Source: Streptomyces sp. LaPpAH-108
GTDB taxonomy: Bacteria; Actinomycetota; Actinomycetes; Streptomycetales; Streptomycetaceae
Direction of reading: 5' to 3'
DNA length: 64,000 bases
Assembly (NCBI RefSeq): GCF_000373625.1
Contig: NZ_KB891999.1
Span: 101,738 to 165,737 of the forward strand
The notes beneath the pieces were generated by a model that was not told the origin of the DNA, made no database searches, and saw only the letters and a program-made list of their open reading frames with translations. This document shows positions 10,624-18,980 of the stretch, piece after piece (within the stretch, counting starts at the first letter, position 1; each line of letters starts with the position of its first letter). A program made the translations under genes and the position numbers.

Positions 10624-11421
10624 GTGACCCCACGCTCGTTCGACCTGCTGCCCGGGGGCGCCGCCTCGCCCGTGCTGCTGCACGTCCCGCACGCGGCACG
10701 GGCGCTGCCGGACGAGGTACGCGCGGGCCTCGTCCTCGACGACACGGCGCTGGCGCGGGAGCTGGACCACCTCACCGACGCCCACACCGACATGCTCGCG
10801 GAACGGGCCGCCGAGCTGGCGTCCGTGCGGCCCTGGCGGTTCGTCAACCGGCTCTCCCGGCTGGTCGTGGACCCGGAGCGGTTCCCGGACGAGCGGGAGG
10901 AGATGCTGGCCGTCGGCATGGGCGCGGTGTACACCCGGACCACGCGCCGGGAGCCGCTGCGCCCCGAGCCCGCCGATGCAGGGCCGCTGGTCGAGCGGTA
11001 CTTCCGCCCCTACGCGGAGGCGATGACCCGCGCGGCGGCCGGGCGCCTCGCCGCGACCGGCCGGGCCGTCGTCATCGACGTGCACTCCTATCCGACGAAG
11101 CCGCTCCCCTACGAGCTGCACCAGGACGGCCCGCGCCCCGCCGTCTGCCTCGGCACCGACCCCTTCCACACCCCGCCGGAGCTGACCGGCGCGGCCCGGG
11201 CCGCGTTCGCGCGCTGTGGCGACGTCGGCCTGGACAGCCCGTTCAGCGGGACGTACGTACCGCTCGCCCACTACGGCGTGGACCGGCGGGTGAGCGCCCT
11301 GATGGTCGAGATCCGCCGGGACACCTATATGACCGAGCCGGGCGGCCCGGCGGGACCGGGCCTGGAGCAGCTGGCCGACGCCTTGGCGGAACTGGTGGAC
11401 ACGGTGAGCGGCGGAGCTTGA
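10624..11421 (+). CDS. N-formylglutamate amidohydrolase family protein
   Basis: A 265-residue FGase-family hydrolase beginning at GTG 10624, three bases after the metX stop, so translation is probably coupled. Zinc-site and substrate motifs are visible: LLHVPHAAR near residue 19, ELDHLTDAHTD near 46, FVNRLSRLVVDPERF near 73, IDVHSYPTKPLPYELH near 150, and MVEIRRDTYM near the end. Known members hydrolyse N-formyl-glutamate in histidine degradation. Here there is no hut gene nearby. Linkage to metYX suggests hydrolysis of another N-acyl amino acid, which is inference. Confidence 0.88.
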   Translation: MTPRSFDLLPGGAASPVLLHVPHAARALPDEVRAGLVLDDTALARELDHLTDAHTDMLAERAAELASVRPWRFVNRLSRLVVDPERFPDEREEMLAVGMGAVYTRTTRREPLRPEPADAGPLVERYFRPYAEAMTRAAAGRLAATGRAVVIDVHSYPTKPLPYELHQDGPRPAVCLGTDPFHTPPELTGAARAAFARCGDVGLDSPFSGTYVPLAHYGVDRRVSALMVEIRRDTYMTEPGGPAGPGLEQLADALAELVDTVSGGA

Positions 11422-11608
11422 GGACCGGATCGGGGTGGGCTGCGCTCCGGCCTTCGATGTCACCAACCGGCCGCCGCGCCGACGGACCTGCGGGGCGCGG
11501 TGGCCCGCACCGCCCCAAGCTCGCAGCGAGATGGTCGGCACCGCCCGACGGCCGGGACCTGACAGGGCGGCACCACCTGCCCCGCGGACCGCCGGACGGC
11601 ACTCCCGC

Positions 11609-12985
11609 TCAGGACGCGGCCCGCTCCGCCCCCGCTCCCGCGTCGGGGTGGGCAAGTCCCAGGTGCTCGCGCAGGGTCGTGCCCTCGTACTCGGTGCGGA
11701 ACACCCCCCGCTCCTGGAGCAGCGGGACCACCCGGTCCGCGAACGGGTCGAGCCCGCCCGGGGTGATGTGCGGGACGAGGATGAAGCCGTCGGAGGCGTC
11801 GGCCTGCACGAACTCGTCGATGGTGCGGGCCACGGTGGCCGGGGAGCCCACGAAGGTCTGCCGGTTGCCGGTGTTGATCACCAGGTCGCGGATGGACCAG
11901 CCGTTGGTCTCGGCCAGCTCGCGCCACTCGCGGGCGATGGCCACCGGGTCGCGGTACATCCGCACCTGGGCCCGCCCCCGGGATATGTGCTCCTCGCTCA
12001 CCAGCGGGTCCACCTCGGGCAGCGGGCCCTCCGGGTCGTAGCCCGACAGGTCACGGTTCCAGACGAACTCCAGGTGCTTGAGGGCCGTGGCCCCGCTGAC
12101 CTGCTGCCTGCGCACCTCGCGGGCCAGCTCGGCGGCCTCCTCGTCGGTGTCGCCGAGGACGAAGGTCGCCGCGGGCAGGATGAGCAACTGGTCCGGTGTG
12201 CGGCCGTACTTGGCGAGGCGGCCCTTGACGTCGGTGTAGAAGCGGCGGCCCTCCTCCAGGGTGGCGTACCGGCTGAAGATGGCGTCCGCGTCGGAGGCGG
12301 CGAACTCCCGGCCCTCCTCGGAGTCGCCCGCCTGGAAGATCACCGGGCGGCCCTGCGGGGAGCGGGGGACGTTGAAGCGGCCGTGGATGTCGAAGTGCTG
12401 CCCCTGATGGGTGAAGGCACCGGCCTTGGCGTCCCGGAGGAAGGCGCCGGTGGCCTGGTCGGCCAGGATCTCGTCGCCGTGCCAGGAGTCGAAGAGTTCG
12501 TTCGCGGTGGCCAGGAACTCCTTGGCGCGCGAGTAGCGCTCCTCCTGCGGCAGGAAGCCGCCCCGGCGGAAGTTCTCCCCGGTGAACGCGTCCCAGGAGG
12601 TGACCACGTTCCAGGCGGCGCGGCCCCCGGAGAGGTGATCGAGGGAGGCGAACTGGCGGGCCACCTCGTACGGCTCGTTGAAGGTGGAGTTGATGGTGCC
12701 GGTCAGGCCGAGCCTGTCGGTGACGGCCGCGAGCGCGGCGAGGACGGTGAAGGTGTCGGGGCGCCCCACCACGTCCAGGTCGTATATCTCGCCGCCCTGT
12801 TCGCGCAGCCGCAGCCCCTCCGCGAGGAACAGGAAGTCGAACTTGGCGCGTTCGGCGGTGCGGGCGAAGTGTGCGAAGGAACTGAACTCGATGTGGCTGC
12901 CGGCCTCCGGGTCGCTCCACACGGTGGTGTTGTTGACCCCGGGGAAGTGCGCGGCCAGGTGCACCTGCTTCTTGGGCTTGCTCAT
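11609..12985 (-). CDS. NtaA/DmoA-family FMN-dependent monooxygenase
   Basis: A 458-residue bacterial luciferase-like monooxygenase of the NtaA/SnaA/DszA/DmoA group. The start is ATG 12985 (MSKPKKQVHLAAHFPGVNN); an upstream in-frame start would run through the neighbouring gene. Typical segments are HIEFSSFAHFARTAERAKFDF, FLAEGLRLRE, and LTGTINSTFNEPYEVARQFA. Others are LSGGRAAWNVVTSWD, and GRPVIFQAGDSEEGREFAA. These enzymes use FMNH2 from a partner reductase to oxidise carbon next to S or N and cleave the bond. The gene lies 25 bp downstream of a second LLM gene and behind an amino-acid ABC transporter, so a role in releasing sulfur from an imported S-alkylated amino acid is likely. Confidence 0.91.
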   Translation of the reverse strand: MSKPKKQVHLAAHFPGVNNTTVWSDPEAGSHIEFSSFAHFARTAERAKFDFLFLAEGLRLREQGGEIYDLDVVGRPDTFTVLAALAAVTDRLGLTGTINSTFNEPYEVARQFASLDHLSGGRAAWNVVTSWDAFTGENFRRGGFLPQEERYSRAKEFLATANELFDSWHGDEILADQATGAFLRDAKAGAFTHQGQHFDIHGRFNVPRSPQGRPVIFQAGDSEEGREFAASDADAIFSRYATLEEGRRFYTDVKGRLAKYGRTPDQLLILPAATFVLGDTDEEAAELAREVRRQQVSGATALKHLEFVWNRDLSGYDPEGPLPEVDPLVSEEHISRGRAQVRMYRDPVAIAREWRELAETNGWSIRDLVINTGNRQTFVGSPATVARTIDEFVQADASDGFILVPHITPGGLDPFADRVVPLLQERGVFRTEYEGTTLREHLGLAHPDAGAGAERAAS

Positions 12986-13010
12986 GGCGTCGGGTCTCCT
13001 CTCCGGTGGC

Positions 13011-14219
13011 TCAGGCGGCGTAACGGTTGGCGGGGCGGTCAAGACCGAGGAGACCGCGCAGGGTGCGCGCCTCGTAGGCCGTGCGGAAGCGACCCCGGCG
13101 TTGCAGCTCGGGCACCAGATCGCGGCTGACCCGGGGCAGATCGTGCCCGGTGACGGCGGGGCGCAGCCGGAACCCGGTGAGCCCGCTCCCGGCCAGTTCC
13201 TCCAGCAGGTCGGCCAGTTGGGCGGCCGTCCCGGTGAAGACGCGGGCGTCGCTGGTGTACGGCTCGCCCGCCAGCTCGTCCAGCCGCGCGCGCCGCTCCT
13301 GCGCCCCGGCCGTCGTGTCATCCAGGAAGACGACGAGGTCGCCGAAGACGTGCAGGGGCTCCTCGGCCCGGCCCGCCGCGTCCTGCTCGGCGCGGACCTC
13401 GGCGACTATGGCGCGGGCGTCGGCCGCGTCGTACGGGGTGACATAGCCGATGTCGGCCTGGCGGGCGACCAGCCGGTAGGGCACGGTCTGGTGGGCCAGG
13501 GCCGTGACCAGGGGCTGGCCCTGGGGCGGGCGCGGGGTGATGGATGGTCCCTTGACGCTGAAGTGGCGGCCCTCGAAGTCGATGTAGTGCAGCTTCTCGC
13601 GGTCGATGAAGCGCCCTGTGGCCGCGTCCCGGATCTCGGCGTCGTCCTCCCAGCTGTCCCAGAGCCTGCGGATCACCTCCACGTAGTCGGCGGCCTCGTC
13701 GAACAGGGGAGTCACCGCTTCCTGGGCGGCGGGGGTGTCGTAGGCGTCGAGGGGGTCGAAGACCCGGCGGCCGAAGTGAGCGGCTTCGTCCTGGCGGGCG
13801 CTGATCCGCACCCGGACGCCCGCGCGGCCGGTGCTGACGTAGTCGAGGGTGGCGATGGCCTTGGAGATATGGAACGGCTCCGTGTGGGTGACCACCACCG
13901 TCGGGACGAGACCTATGTGGCGGGTGACCGGGGCGACGCGCGCGGCGATGAGGACGGCGTCGAGCCTGCCGCGCACCTGGTCGGTGCGGTCGTCGGGGCG
14001 GAGGGGGTGCGCGGACTGCGGGGTGAGGCCGTCCTCGATGGTGACGAAGTCGAGCAGTCCGGCCTCGGCCTCGGCGACCTGGTCGGCCCAGTACGCAGCG
14101 GTGAACAGCTCGGCGGGGCGGGCGGCCGGGTCGCGCCAGGAGGCGGGGTGCCAGCCGGTGCCGTCGAGGGCGACGGCGAGATGGAGTGGGGAAGCGGGGG
14201 GCGCGGAAGCAGAGGGCAC
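13011..14219 (-). CDS. LLM-class flavin-dependent monooxygenase
   Basis: A 402-residue luciferase-like monooxygenase. I chose GTG 14219 with AAGGAAGG upstream; longer in-frame starts enter the leader region. Recognisable stretches are PLHLAVALDGTGWHPASWR, LLDFVTIEDGLTPQ, GLVPTVVVTHTEPFHISKA, DYVSTGRAGVRVRISA, and SITPRPPQGQPLVTALAH. It is co-directional with the NtaA-like gene downstream (25 bp) and preceded by a leader peptide gene ending 124 bp upstream. Paired LLM enzymes of this sort accompany YtmJKLMN-type amino-acid transporters in Bacillus S-alkyl-cysteine utilisation, so the same kind of pathway is suggested. Confidence 0.9.
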   Translation of the reverse strand: MPSASAPPASPLHLAVALDGTGWHPASWRDPAARPAELFTAAYWADQVAEAEAGLLDFVTIEDGLTPQSAHPLRPDDRTDQVRGRLDAVLIAARVAPVTRHIGLVPTVVVTHTEPFHISKAIATLDYVSTGRAGVRVRISARQDEAAHFGRRVFDPLDAYDTPAAQEAVTPLFDEAADYVEVIRRLWDSWEDDAEIRDAATGRFIDREKLHYIDFEGRHFSVKGPSITPRPPQGQPLVTALAHQTVPYRLVARQADIGYVTPYDAADARAIVAEVRAEQDAAGRAEEPLHVFGDLVVFLDDTTAGAQERRARLDELAGEPYTSDARVFTGTAAQLADLLEELAGSGLTGFRLRPAVTGHDLPRVSRDLVPELQRRGRFRTAYEARTLRGLLGLDRPANRYAA

Positions 14220-14343
14220 GAGGAACGCCTTCCTTGAGGGTCCTTGCGTGGGCGAGAGGAGAAATGCGGGGGCGGTGCGGGCGAGCGCGGACACACCGGC
14301 CCGGGGCGCGCGTGCGCGGTGGAGCGGAGGTCGGAGATACGCG

Positions 14344-14466
14344 TCAGGCGCGACAGAGCGCGCCGGCCACCCTCTGCAGGTCTATGTGCGGCCGGGAGTG
14401 CAGCAGGACGGAGCGGGCGGTCCGCAGCAGGCGCGGGCACGGCACGCGGTCGAGTCCCCGCTGCAT
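14344..14466 (-). CDS. Sulfur-type leader peptide upstream of the LLM monooxygenases
   Basis: A short reading frame of 40 codons from ATG 14466, with GGAGG upstream; a GTG at 14559 in the same frame would give 71. It ends in SRPHIDLQRVAGALCRA. This C-terminal motif recurs in two other short frames here (17606-17752 and 18981-19121), each at the head of a sulfur-related unit. It resembles the actinobacterial short peptides often labelled 'putative leader peptide' in front of sulfur-assimilation operons. Regulation by translation of the peptide is inferred. It ends 124 bp before the monooxygenase start. Confidence 0.65.
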   Translation of the reverse strand: MQRGLDRVPCPRLLRTARSVLLHSRPHIDLQRVAGALCRA

Positions 14467-14557
14467 GTCCCCCACCCCCTCCGGCTGTGGCTCTTCGCGT
14501 CTCGTCATCAGGGCCAACGCCCGGGTGCCGGAAGGTGTTCCCGACACGCCGGACGTC

Positions 14558-14568
14558 ACCCGTTCGCT
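14558..14568 (-). promoter_or_regulatory. Shared AGYGAACRGGT motif, copy 1
   Basis: Reads AGCGAACGGGT on the minus strand, upstream of the first leader peptide. It matches AGTGAACAGGT found just upstream of the other two leaders (17759-17769 and 19130-19140) with two transitions, and the following GACG is shared with copy 2. It is probably a promoter-proximal or ribosome-loading element. Confidence 0.4.
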
Positions 14569-14592
14569 CTTCCGCAGCAGGTCGGCGGCGGG

Positions 14593-15615
14593 TCAGGAGT
14601 TGTCGAGCGGCAGCCCGGGCGGGTTGATCTCCGCCTTGGTGACGGACTCGTCGGTCAGGTTGTAGGCGGCGAGCCACTTGGCGTACTGCCCCGAGTCGAT
14701 CAGATGGTTCAGGGCGTCCGCGAGCGGCTTCACGAGCCCGCTGTCCTTCTTCGTGGTGGCCGCGATCAGGCCCTGGAGCCGGGCGCCCGCACCGGAGAAC
14801 GTGCCCGCGCTGCGGGTCGGGGAGGGCGACCCGGCGGACCGCTTCACGTGGTAGGCGATCCCGGGGTTGGCCGCGAAGTAGGCGTCGATCCGGCCGCCGG
14901 TCAGCGCGAGGTAGGTGGCGTTCTTGCTGGCGAAGTTCTTGACGGTGAGGGTCTTGCCCTCCTTCTTCAGTTTGTCCCGCCATTCGAGGAGGATCTTCTC
15001 CTGGTTGGTGCCGTTGTCCACGGCGACCGTCTTCCCGGCCAGGTTGCGGTAGTCACCGCCGAAGTCCCAGGTGCTCTTCTTCAGCACCTCGAAGCCGACG
15101 TTGTCCTTGCGGTAGGAGGCGAAGTCGTACTTCCGCTTGCGTTCCTCGGTGTCGGTGATGTTGGCGAAGCCCACGTCGGCCTTGCCGCTGTCGATGCCGA
15201 CGAACATGTTCTCCCAGGTGTAGTTGCGGATCTCGGGCCGCAGTCCCAGCACGGCGGCGACCAGCCGGGCGAGGTCGGGTTCGGCGCCGGTGAGGGTCTT
15301 CTGGTCGGAGCCGACGAAGGCGAGCGGCGGGAAGCCGTCGGGCAGTGCGCCGACCGCGACCTTCAGCGTGCCGTTCTCCCGTACGACGGCGGGGAGTTCG
15401 GCGCGGATCGACTTCACTTCGGCGACCTCGAGCCGGGTCTCGGTGGCGGCGCCGTTGGACACCTTCCCCACGGTGACCGCGCCCCGGGCGTCGGTCGTGG
15501 TCGCGGCGTCGCTCTCCCCGCCGCAGGCGGCGAGCAGGGTGGCGAGGAGGGCGGCGGTGGTCGCCGCGACGGTACCGCGCACCGCACGGCGGCGGGAGAG
15601 AGGGTGACGGGGCAT
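14593..15615 (-). CDS. Amino-acid ABC transporter substrate-binding lipoprotein
   Basis: A 340-residue extracellular solute-binding protein of the polar amino-acid family 3. A twin-basic N-region (RRRAVRG), a hydrophobic stretch and the lipobox LLAAC (about 27-31) predict a lipoprotein anchored outside the membrane. Family segments are LKVAVGALPDGFPPLAFVG, GIDSGKADVGFANITDTEER, LAGKTVAVDNGTNQEKIL, and GRIDAYFAANPG. It is the third gene of an operon after the permease and ATPase. The downstream monooxygenases and the leader peptides make a sulfur-containing amino-acid derivative the likely ligand; the sequence alone cannot fix it. Confidence 0.92.
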   Translation of the reverse strand: MPRHPLSRRRAVRGTVAATTAALLATLLAACGGESDAATTTDARGAVTVGKVSNGAATETRLEVAEVKSIRAELPAVVRENGTLKVAVGALPDGFPPLAFVGSDQKTLTGAEPDLARLVAAVLGLRPEIRNYTWENMFVGIDSGKADVGFANITDTEERKRKYDFASYRKDNVGFEVLKKSTWDFGGDYRNLAGKTVAVDNGTNQEKILLEWRDKLKKEGKTLTVKNFASKNATYLALTGGRIDAYFAANPGIAYHVKRSAGSPSPTRSAGTFSGAGARLQGLIAATTKKDSGLVKPLADALNHLIDSGQYAKWLAAYNLTDESVTKAEINPPGLPLDNS

Positions 15616-15695
15616 GGCTGTCCTTGTCGTTCGGGTGGGAGGGCATCAGTAAGGAGCAGGGACGGGAGACCGGACCGTCCGCGAAAGGGGAGGGT

Positions 15696-16484
15696 TCAGA
15701 GCACCTTGCTCAGGAAGTCGCGGGTGCGTTCGTGCCGTGGCTTGTCCAACACCTCAGCGGGCGGCCCCTGTTCGACGATCCGGCCGTCGTCGATGAAGAC
15801 GATCCGGTCCGCGACCTCGCGGGCGAAGCCGATCTCGTGGGTGACGATGACGAGCGTGGTGCCGCTGGAGGCCAAGTCCTTGATGACGGCGAGGACTTCG
15901 CCGACGAGTTCGGGGTCGAGCGCGGAGGTGGGCTCGTCGAAGAGGATGATGCCGGGGCGCAGCGCGAGGGCGCGCGCGATGGCCACCCGCTGCTGCTGCC
16001 CGCCGGACAGCTGGCGCGGGTAGGCACCGGTGCGGTCCGCGAGCCCGACCCGGCCGAGGAGTTCACGGGCGAGTTCCCTCGCCTCGGGCTTGCCGAGGCG
16101 CCCGGTGGCGACGGGCGCGGCGGCGACGTTGTCGAGAGCGGTCAGATGCGGGAACAGGTTGAAGTTCTGGAAGACGAACCCGATCCGGCCGCGCTGCGCG
16201 AGGATCGCCCGCTCGCTCAGCTCCTTGAGCCGACCCCGGCTTCCGCGCCGTACGCCGATCAGCTCGCCGCCGACGCTGACATGGCCGATCTCGGGCTTCT
16301 CCAGATGGTTGACGACGCGCAGCAGCGTGGACTTGCCCGAGCCGGAGGGGCCGAGGATGACGGTCACCTCGCCGGGCCGTACGGTCAAGTCGATGCCGTC
16401 GAGCACGCGTTGGGCCCCGTACCACTTGTGCACGCCGTGGATCTCCAGCGCGGCGGGGGCGGTCTCCTGGGCGGCGGTGGTCAT
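15696..16484 (-). CDS. Amino-acid ABC transporter ATP-binding protein
   Basis: A 262-residue PAAT-family ATPase: Walker A GPSGSGKST (about 45-53), the Q-loop region FVFQNFNLFPHLTALDN, signature LSGGQQQRVAIARAL, Walker B IILFDEPTSALDPELVGEV, and the switch histidine in VIVTHEIGFA. It drives import together with the permease just upstream; the two genes overlap by 4 bp (ATGA), indicating coupled translation. The substrate-binding protein gene follows after 80 bp. Confidence 0.95.
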   Translation of the reverse strand: MTTAAQETAPAALEIHGVHKWYGAQRVLDGIDLTVRPGEVTVILGPSGSGKSTLLRVVNHLEKPEIGHVSVGGELIGVRRGSRGRLKELSERAILAQRGRIGFVFQNFNLFPHLTALDNVAAAPVATGRLGKPEARELARELLGRVGLADRTGAYPRQLSGGQQQRVAIARALALRPGIILFDEPTSALDPELVGEVLAVIKDLASSGTTLVIVTHEIGFAREVADRIVFIDDGRIVEQGPPAEVLDKPRHERTRDFLSKVL

Positions 16485-17455
16485 ACGGCGCTCTCCTCAC
16501 GCAGCTTGGCGCGGAGTCCGGCGAGGGCGGTGCGGGCTCTGCGCAGCGGGGTCGGGGGCAGGGCGCGGGTGGCGCCGCGCGCGAAGTACCGTTCGACGTA
16601 GTACTGCACGACGGAGACCGCGCTGGTCAGGATCAGGTACCAGACGGTGGCGACGAGCAGCAGCGGCACGATGTCGCCGGGGTAGGTGCTGCCCATGCTC
16701 TGCACGGTGCCGAAGAGGTCGAGCAGGGAGACGTAGAAGACCAGGGACGTGCTCTTGACCAGGCCGATGAGCTGGTTGACGTAGTTCGGCACGATGGAGC
16801 GCAGCGCCTGCGGGAGGACGATCCGGGTGAACTGGTAGCGCCGGGGCAGGCCGAGGGCGGCAGCGGCCTCGTGCTGGCCCTGGTCGACGGAGAGCAGTCC
16901 GCCGCGCACGACTTCGGCGGCGTAGGCGGCCTCGTTGAGGGCGAGTCCGACGACGGCGACCGTCATGTCGGTGGCGAGCCGGGACTCGTCGAAGGTGACG
17001 AACGCGGGCCCGAAGGGGACGCCGAGGCTCACCGTGCGGTACAGCGCGCTGAAGTTGTAGAGGAAGATCAGGACGACGATCAGCGGCACCGAGCGGAACA
17101 GCCAGACGTACGTCCAGCTCACCACCCGCAGCACCGGGCTCCCGGAGAGCCGTCCGAGGGCGAGCACGACGCCGCCCAACAGCCCCAGTACGGCGGCCAG
17201 TCCGGTCACTTCGAGGGTGACGAGGAGTCCGTCGAGCACGGCGGGCCGCAGGAACCAGTAGCGGAAACGGTCCCATTGGTAGAAGGGGTTGGTGGCGAGA
17301 CCGTGCCCGATCTGGGCGACCAGCACGAGGACGACGGCGGTGGCGATCCACCGCCCCGGCCTGCGCAGGGGCTGAACTCGCTGCGCTTTCAGTTTACTTG
17401 ATGGAGTGTCAGATATAGGCGCGGCGGTGACGACGACGCCTGGTGGTTCGCTCAT
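16481..17455 (-). CDS. Amino-acid ABC transporter permease
   Basis: A 324-residue HisM/GltK-type permease. After a 35-residue cytoplasmic tail there are several hydrophobic segments (TAVVLVLVAQIGHGLA; GLLVTLEVTGLAAVLGLLGGVVLAL; LFRSVPLIVVLIFLYNF). The EAA loop reads EAAAALGLPRRYQFTRIVLPQALR. The single permease probably works as a homodimer with the ATPase overlapping its 3' end. Its start lies 150 bp downstream of a leader peptide gene (17606-17752), making it the first structural gene of the transporter operon. Confidence 0.94.
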   Translation of the reverse strand: MSEPPGVVVTAAPISDTPSSKLKAQRVQPLRRPGRWIATAVVLVLVAQIGHGLATNPFYQWDRFRYWFLRPAVLDGLLVTLEVTGLAAVLGLLGGVVLALGRLSGSPVLRVVSWTYVWLFRSVPLIVVLIFLYNFSALYRTVSLGVPFGPAFVTFDESRLATDMTVAVVGLALNEAAYAAEVVRGGLLSVDQGQHEAAAALGLPRRYQFTRIVLPQALRSIVPNYVNQLIGLVKSTSLVFYVSLLDLFGTVQSMGSTYPGDIVPLLLVATVWYLILTSAVSVVQYYVERYFARGATRALPPTPLRRARTALAGLRAKLREESAV

Positions 17456-17605
17456 GGGAGGGCGGCTCCGGCGGATTCGGGTGTCCCGGGGATGCGCGGG
17501 GCCGTACGGCGGTCACGACGGCGTACGGCACACGGCGAGGCGGACGGCACACCGGTGCGCGGGGTGCGTCACGAAGAAGCGCGAAGAGAGGGGGAAAGGG
17601 GGCTG

Positions 17606-17752
17606 TCAGCCCTGACAGCGGCCCGGCGCCGTACACAGCGCGCTGCTGACCCGGAGCAGATCGACGGCGCGGTCGGCGACGAGGAGCCCGGCGGACGCCG
17701 GGACGCGACGGCCGTGGGAGCGGCCGTCGGCCCTCCTGGGGGTCGCGTTCAT
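17606..17752 (-). CDS. Sulfur-type leader peptide upstream of the ABC transporter operon
   Basis: A 48-codon frame from ATG 17752, with AGGTGA as ribosome site. It ends in ADRAVDLLRVSSALC followed by TAPGRCQG. It shares the (H/V)DLxRVxxA(L/I) block with the short frames at 14344-14466 and 18981-19121. Two cysteine codons lie in the last ten codons, where ribosome pausing could sense cysteine supply. A CTGTCAG-CC-CTGACAG inverted repeat (17603-17618) overlaps its stop codon. The permease gene begins 150 bp downstream. The cysteine-attenuation mechanism is inferred, not shown. Confidence 0.68.
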   Translation of the reverse strand: MNATPRRADGRSHGRRVPASAGLLVADRAVDLLRVSSALCTAPGRCQG

Positions 17753-17758
17753 GGCGTC

Positions 17759-17769
17759 ACCTGTTCACT
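17759..17769 (-). promoter_or_regulatory. Shared AGYGAACRGGT motif, copy 2
   Basis: AGTGAACAGGT on the minus strand, six bases upstream of the leader ATG at 17752. It is identical to the copy before the GST leader (19130-19140). The AGGT at its 3' end can serve as ribosome binding site. Confidence 0.5.
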
Positions 17770-17974
17770 GTCCAGGCCCCGCGGGGCCCCTCGCGCTTAC
17801 CGAAGTCGTCGTCGGTCCGGTCGTCACCTGGGGCACCCCACCGCGATGCGAGGGTTGCCGGTCAGCGAGCCAGGGCTTGGCGCTGACGCTCATGACCGTT
17901 CTGTGCGGCAAGTAAGGCATTCGGCCGCTCGAATGTCAACGGTTGTCCGGCAGTTGGACGCTGCCGGACCGCTC

Positions 17975-18877
17975 TCACCTGCGCGGAGTGCGCGGAAGGT
18001 CGGCCGAGTGCGCGGCCCAGTCCAGGATCTGGACGGCCGCGCCGGCCGCTTCGAGTCCCTGGCAGTGGCCATGGTGCCTGCGGGCGATGCCGTCGAGATC
18101 GAGGTGGGTGCCGAAGGCGGGGTGGGCGGCGAGTCGGCGGGCGTACGACCACAGGGCCGGGTGGTCCGCGATGCGGTGGACGGCGGAGGCGTCGAGATGG
18201 CAGCGGTGCACGGTGTCGAGCTGGACCAGGCAGACCCAGAGGTGGAGGTCGGCGGCCGTGATCCGGCCGTCGACCAGGTACTCCTCGCCGGTCAGCCAGC
18301 GCTCCAGGCGTCCGAGGGCGTCCAGCAGGACGTCGAGCGCGGCGGTGCGCGCGGCGGGGTCCGTGTCGGCGGCGCCCGCGTACTGCGCGCTCTGCTCGAT
18401 CTCCTCGGCGCAGAGGCGTTCGACGGCCTCGATGGTGGACTCCCAGCCGACGGGGTGGAGGGGGCCGCCGTGGTGCGGGAGGTGGTCGAGGTCGCGCAGG
18501 ATGTCGGGGGCGTGGGCGCTGACGATGCGGCCGGACCAGTCGTCGCTGAGCACGGGGGCGTGGGCGGGGCCGGTGTAGCGGTGGGCGCTGGCGTCGTAGA
18601 GCGGGCGCAGCGCGGCGTGGCCGCCCCCGGGACAGTCGGGGACGGCGGCCAGGAGGGTGACCGGACAGGCGTCGCCGAGGCCGAGGAGGCTGTGGCCGAT
18701 GGCGAGCCGGAGGCCGTCGGCGCAGGCGGTGGACAGATGGAGCCGGTAGCGGTGCGCGACGGCGTAGTGGCCGCTGCGCGCGTCCCGGCCGATACGGCCC
18801 CGGAAGGGCGCGGCGGCGGTGCGGTGCGCGGCCGGGACGGCGGCGAGCGCGGTGGAGGACAGCGGAGTGATGGACAT
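17975..18877 (-). CDS. Xi-class glutathione S-transferase-like protein (ECM4/YqjG relative)
   Basis: A 300-residue protein matching the glutathionyl-hydroquinone reductase family over its length. It has YRLHLSTACADGLRLAIG in the place of the YHLY..ACPWAHR thiol motif (the Cys is kept, Pro-Trp are lost), then SDDWSGRIVSAHAPDILRD. Further on are YLVDGRITAADLHLWVCLVQLD and LWSYARRLAAHPAFGTHLDL. Streptomyces use mycothiol, so the true thiol is uncertain. The gene has its own sulfur-type leader peptide 103 bp upstream and points at the ABC transporter operon, suggesting a role in cleaving or activating imported organosulfur compounds. Confidence 0.85.
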   Translation of the reverse strand: MSITPLSSTALAAVPAAHRTAAAPFRGRIGRDARSGHYAVAHRYRLHLSTACADGLRLAIGHSLLGLGDACPVTLLAAVPDCPGGGHAALRPLYDASAHRYTGPAHAPVLSDDWSGRIVSAHAPDILRDLDHLPHHGGPLHPVGWESTIEAVERLCAEEIEQSAQYAGAADTDPAARTAALDVLLDALGRLERWLTGEEYLVDGRITAADLHLWVCLVQLDTVHRCHLDASAVHRIADHPALWSYARRLAAHPAFGTHLDLDGIARRHHGHCQGLEAAGAAVQILDWAAHSADLPRTPRR

Positions 18878-18980
18878 ACGTCTCCCCTGGATGGATGGGC
18901 ACGCGGAGAAGCGCGCGACGGCGGAAACGGCGTCGGTTGGGGGCGTCGTCGCCCCGGCTGGGACCGGCTGAGAAAGAGCG

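Noticed and set aside
17603..17618. CTGTCAG-CC-CTGACAG as a regulator operator
   Set aside because: It coincides with the stop codon of leader peptide 3 and has no counterpart at the other two leaders, so an independent operator is not supported.
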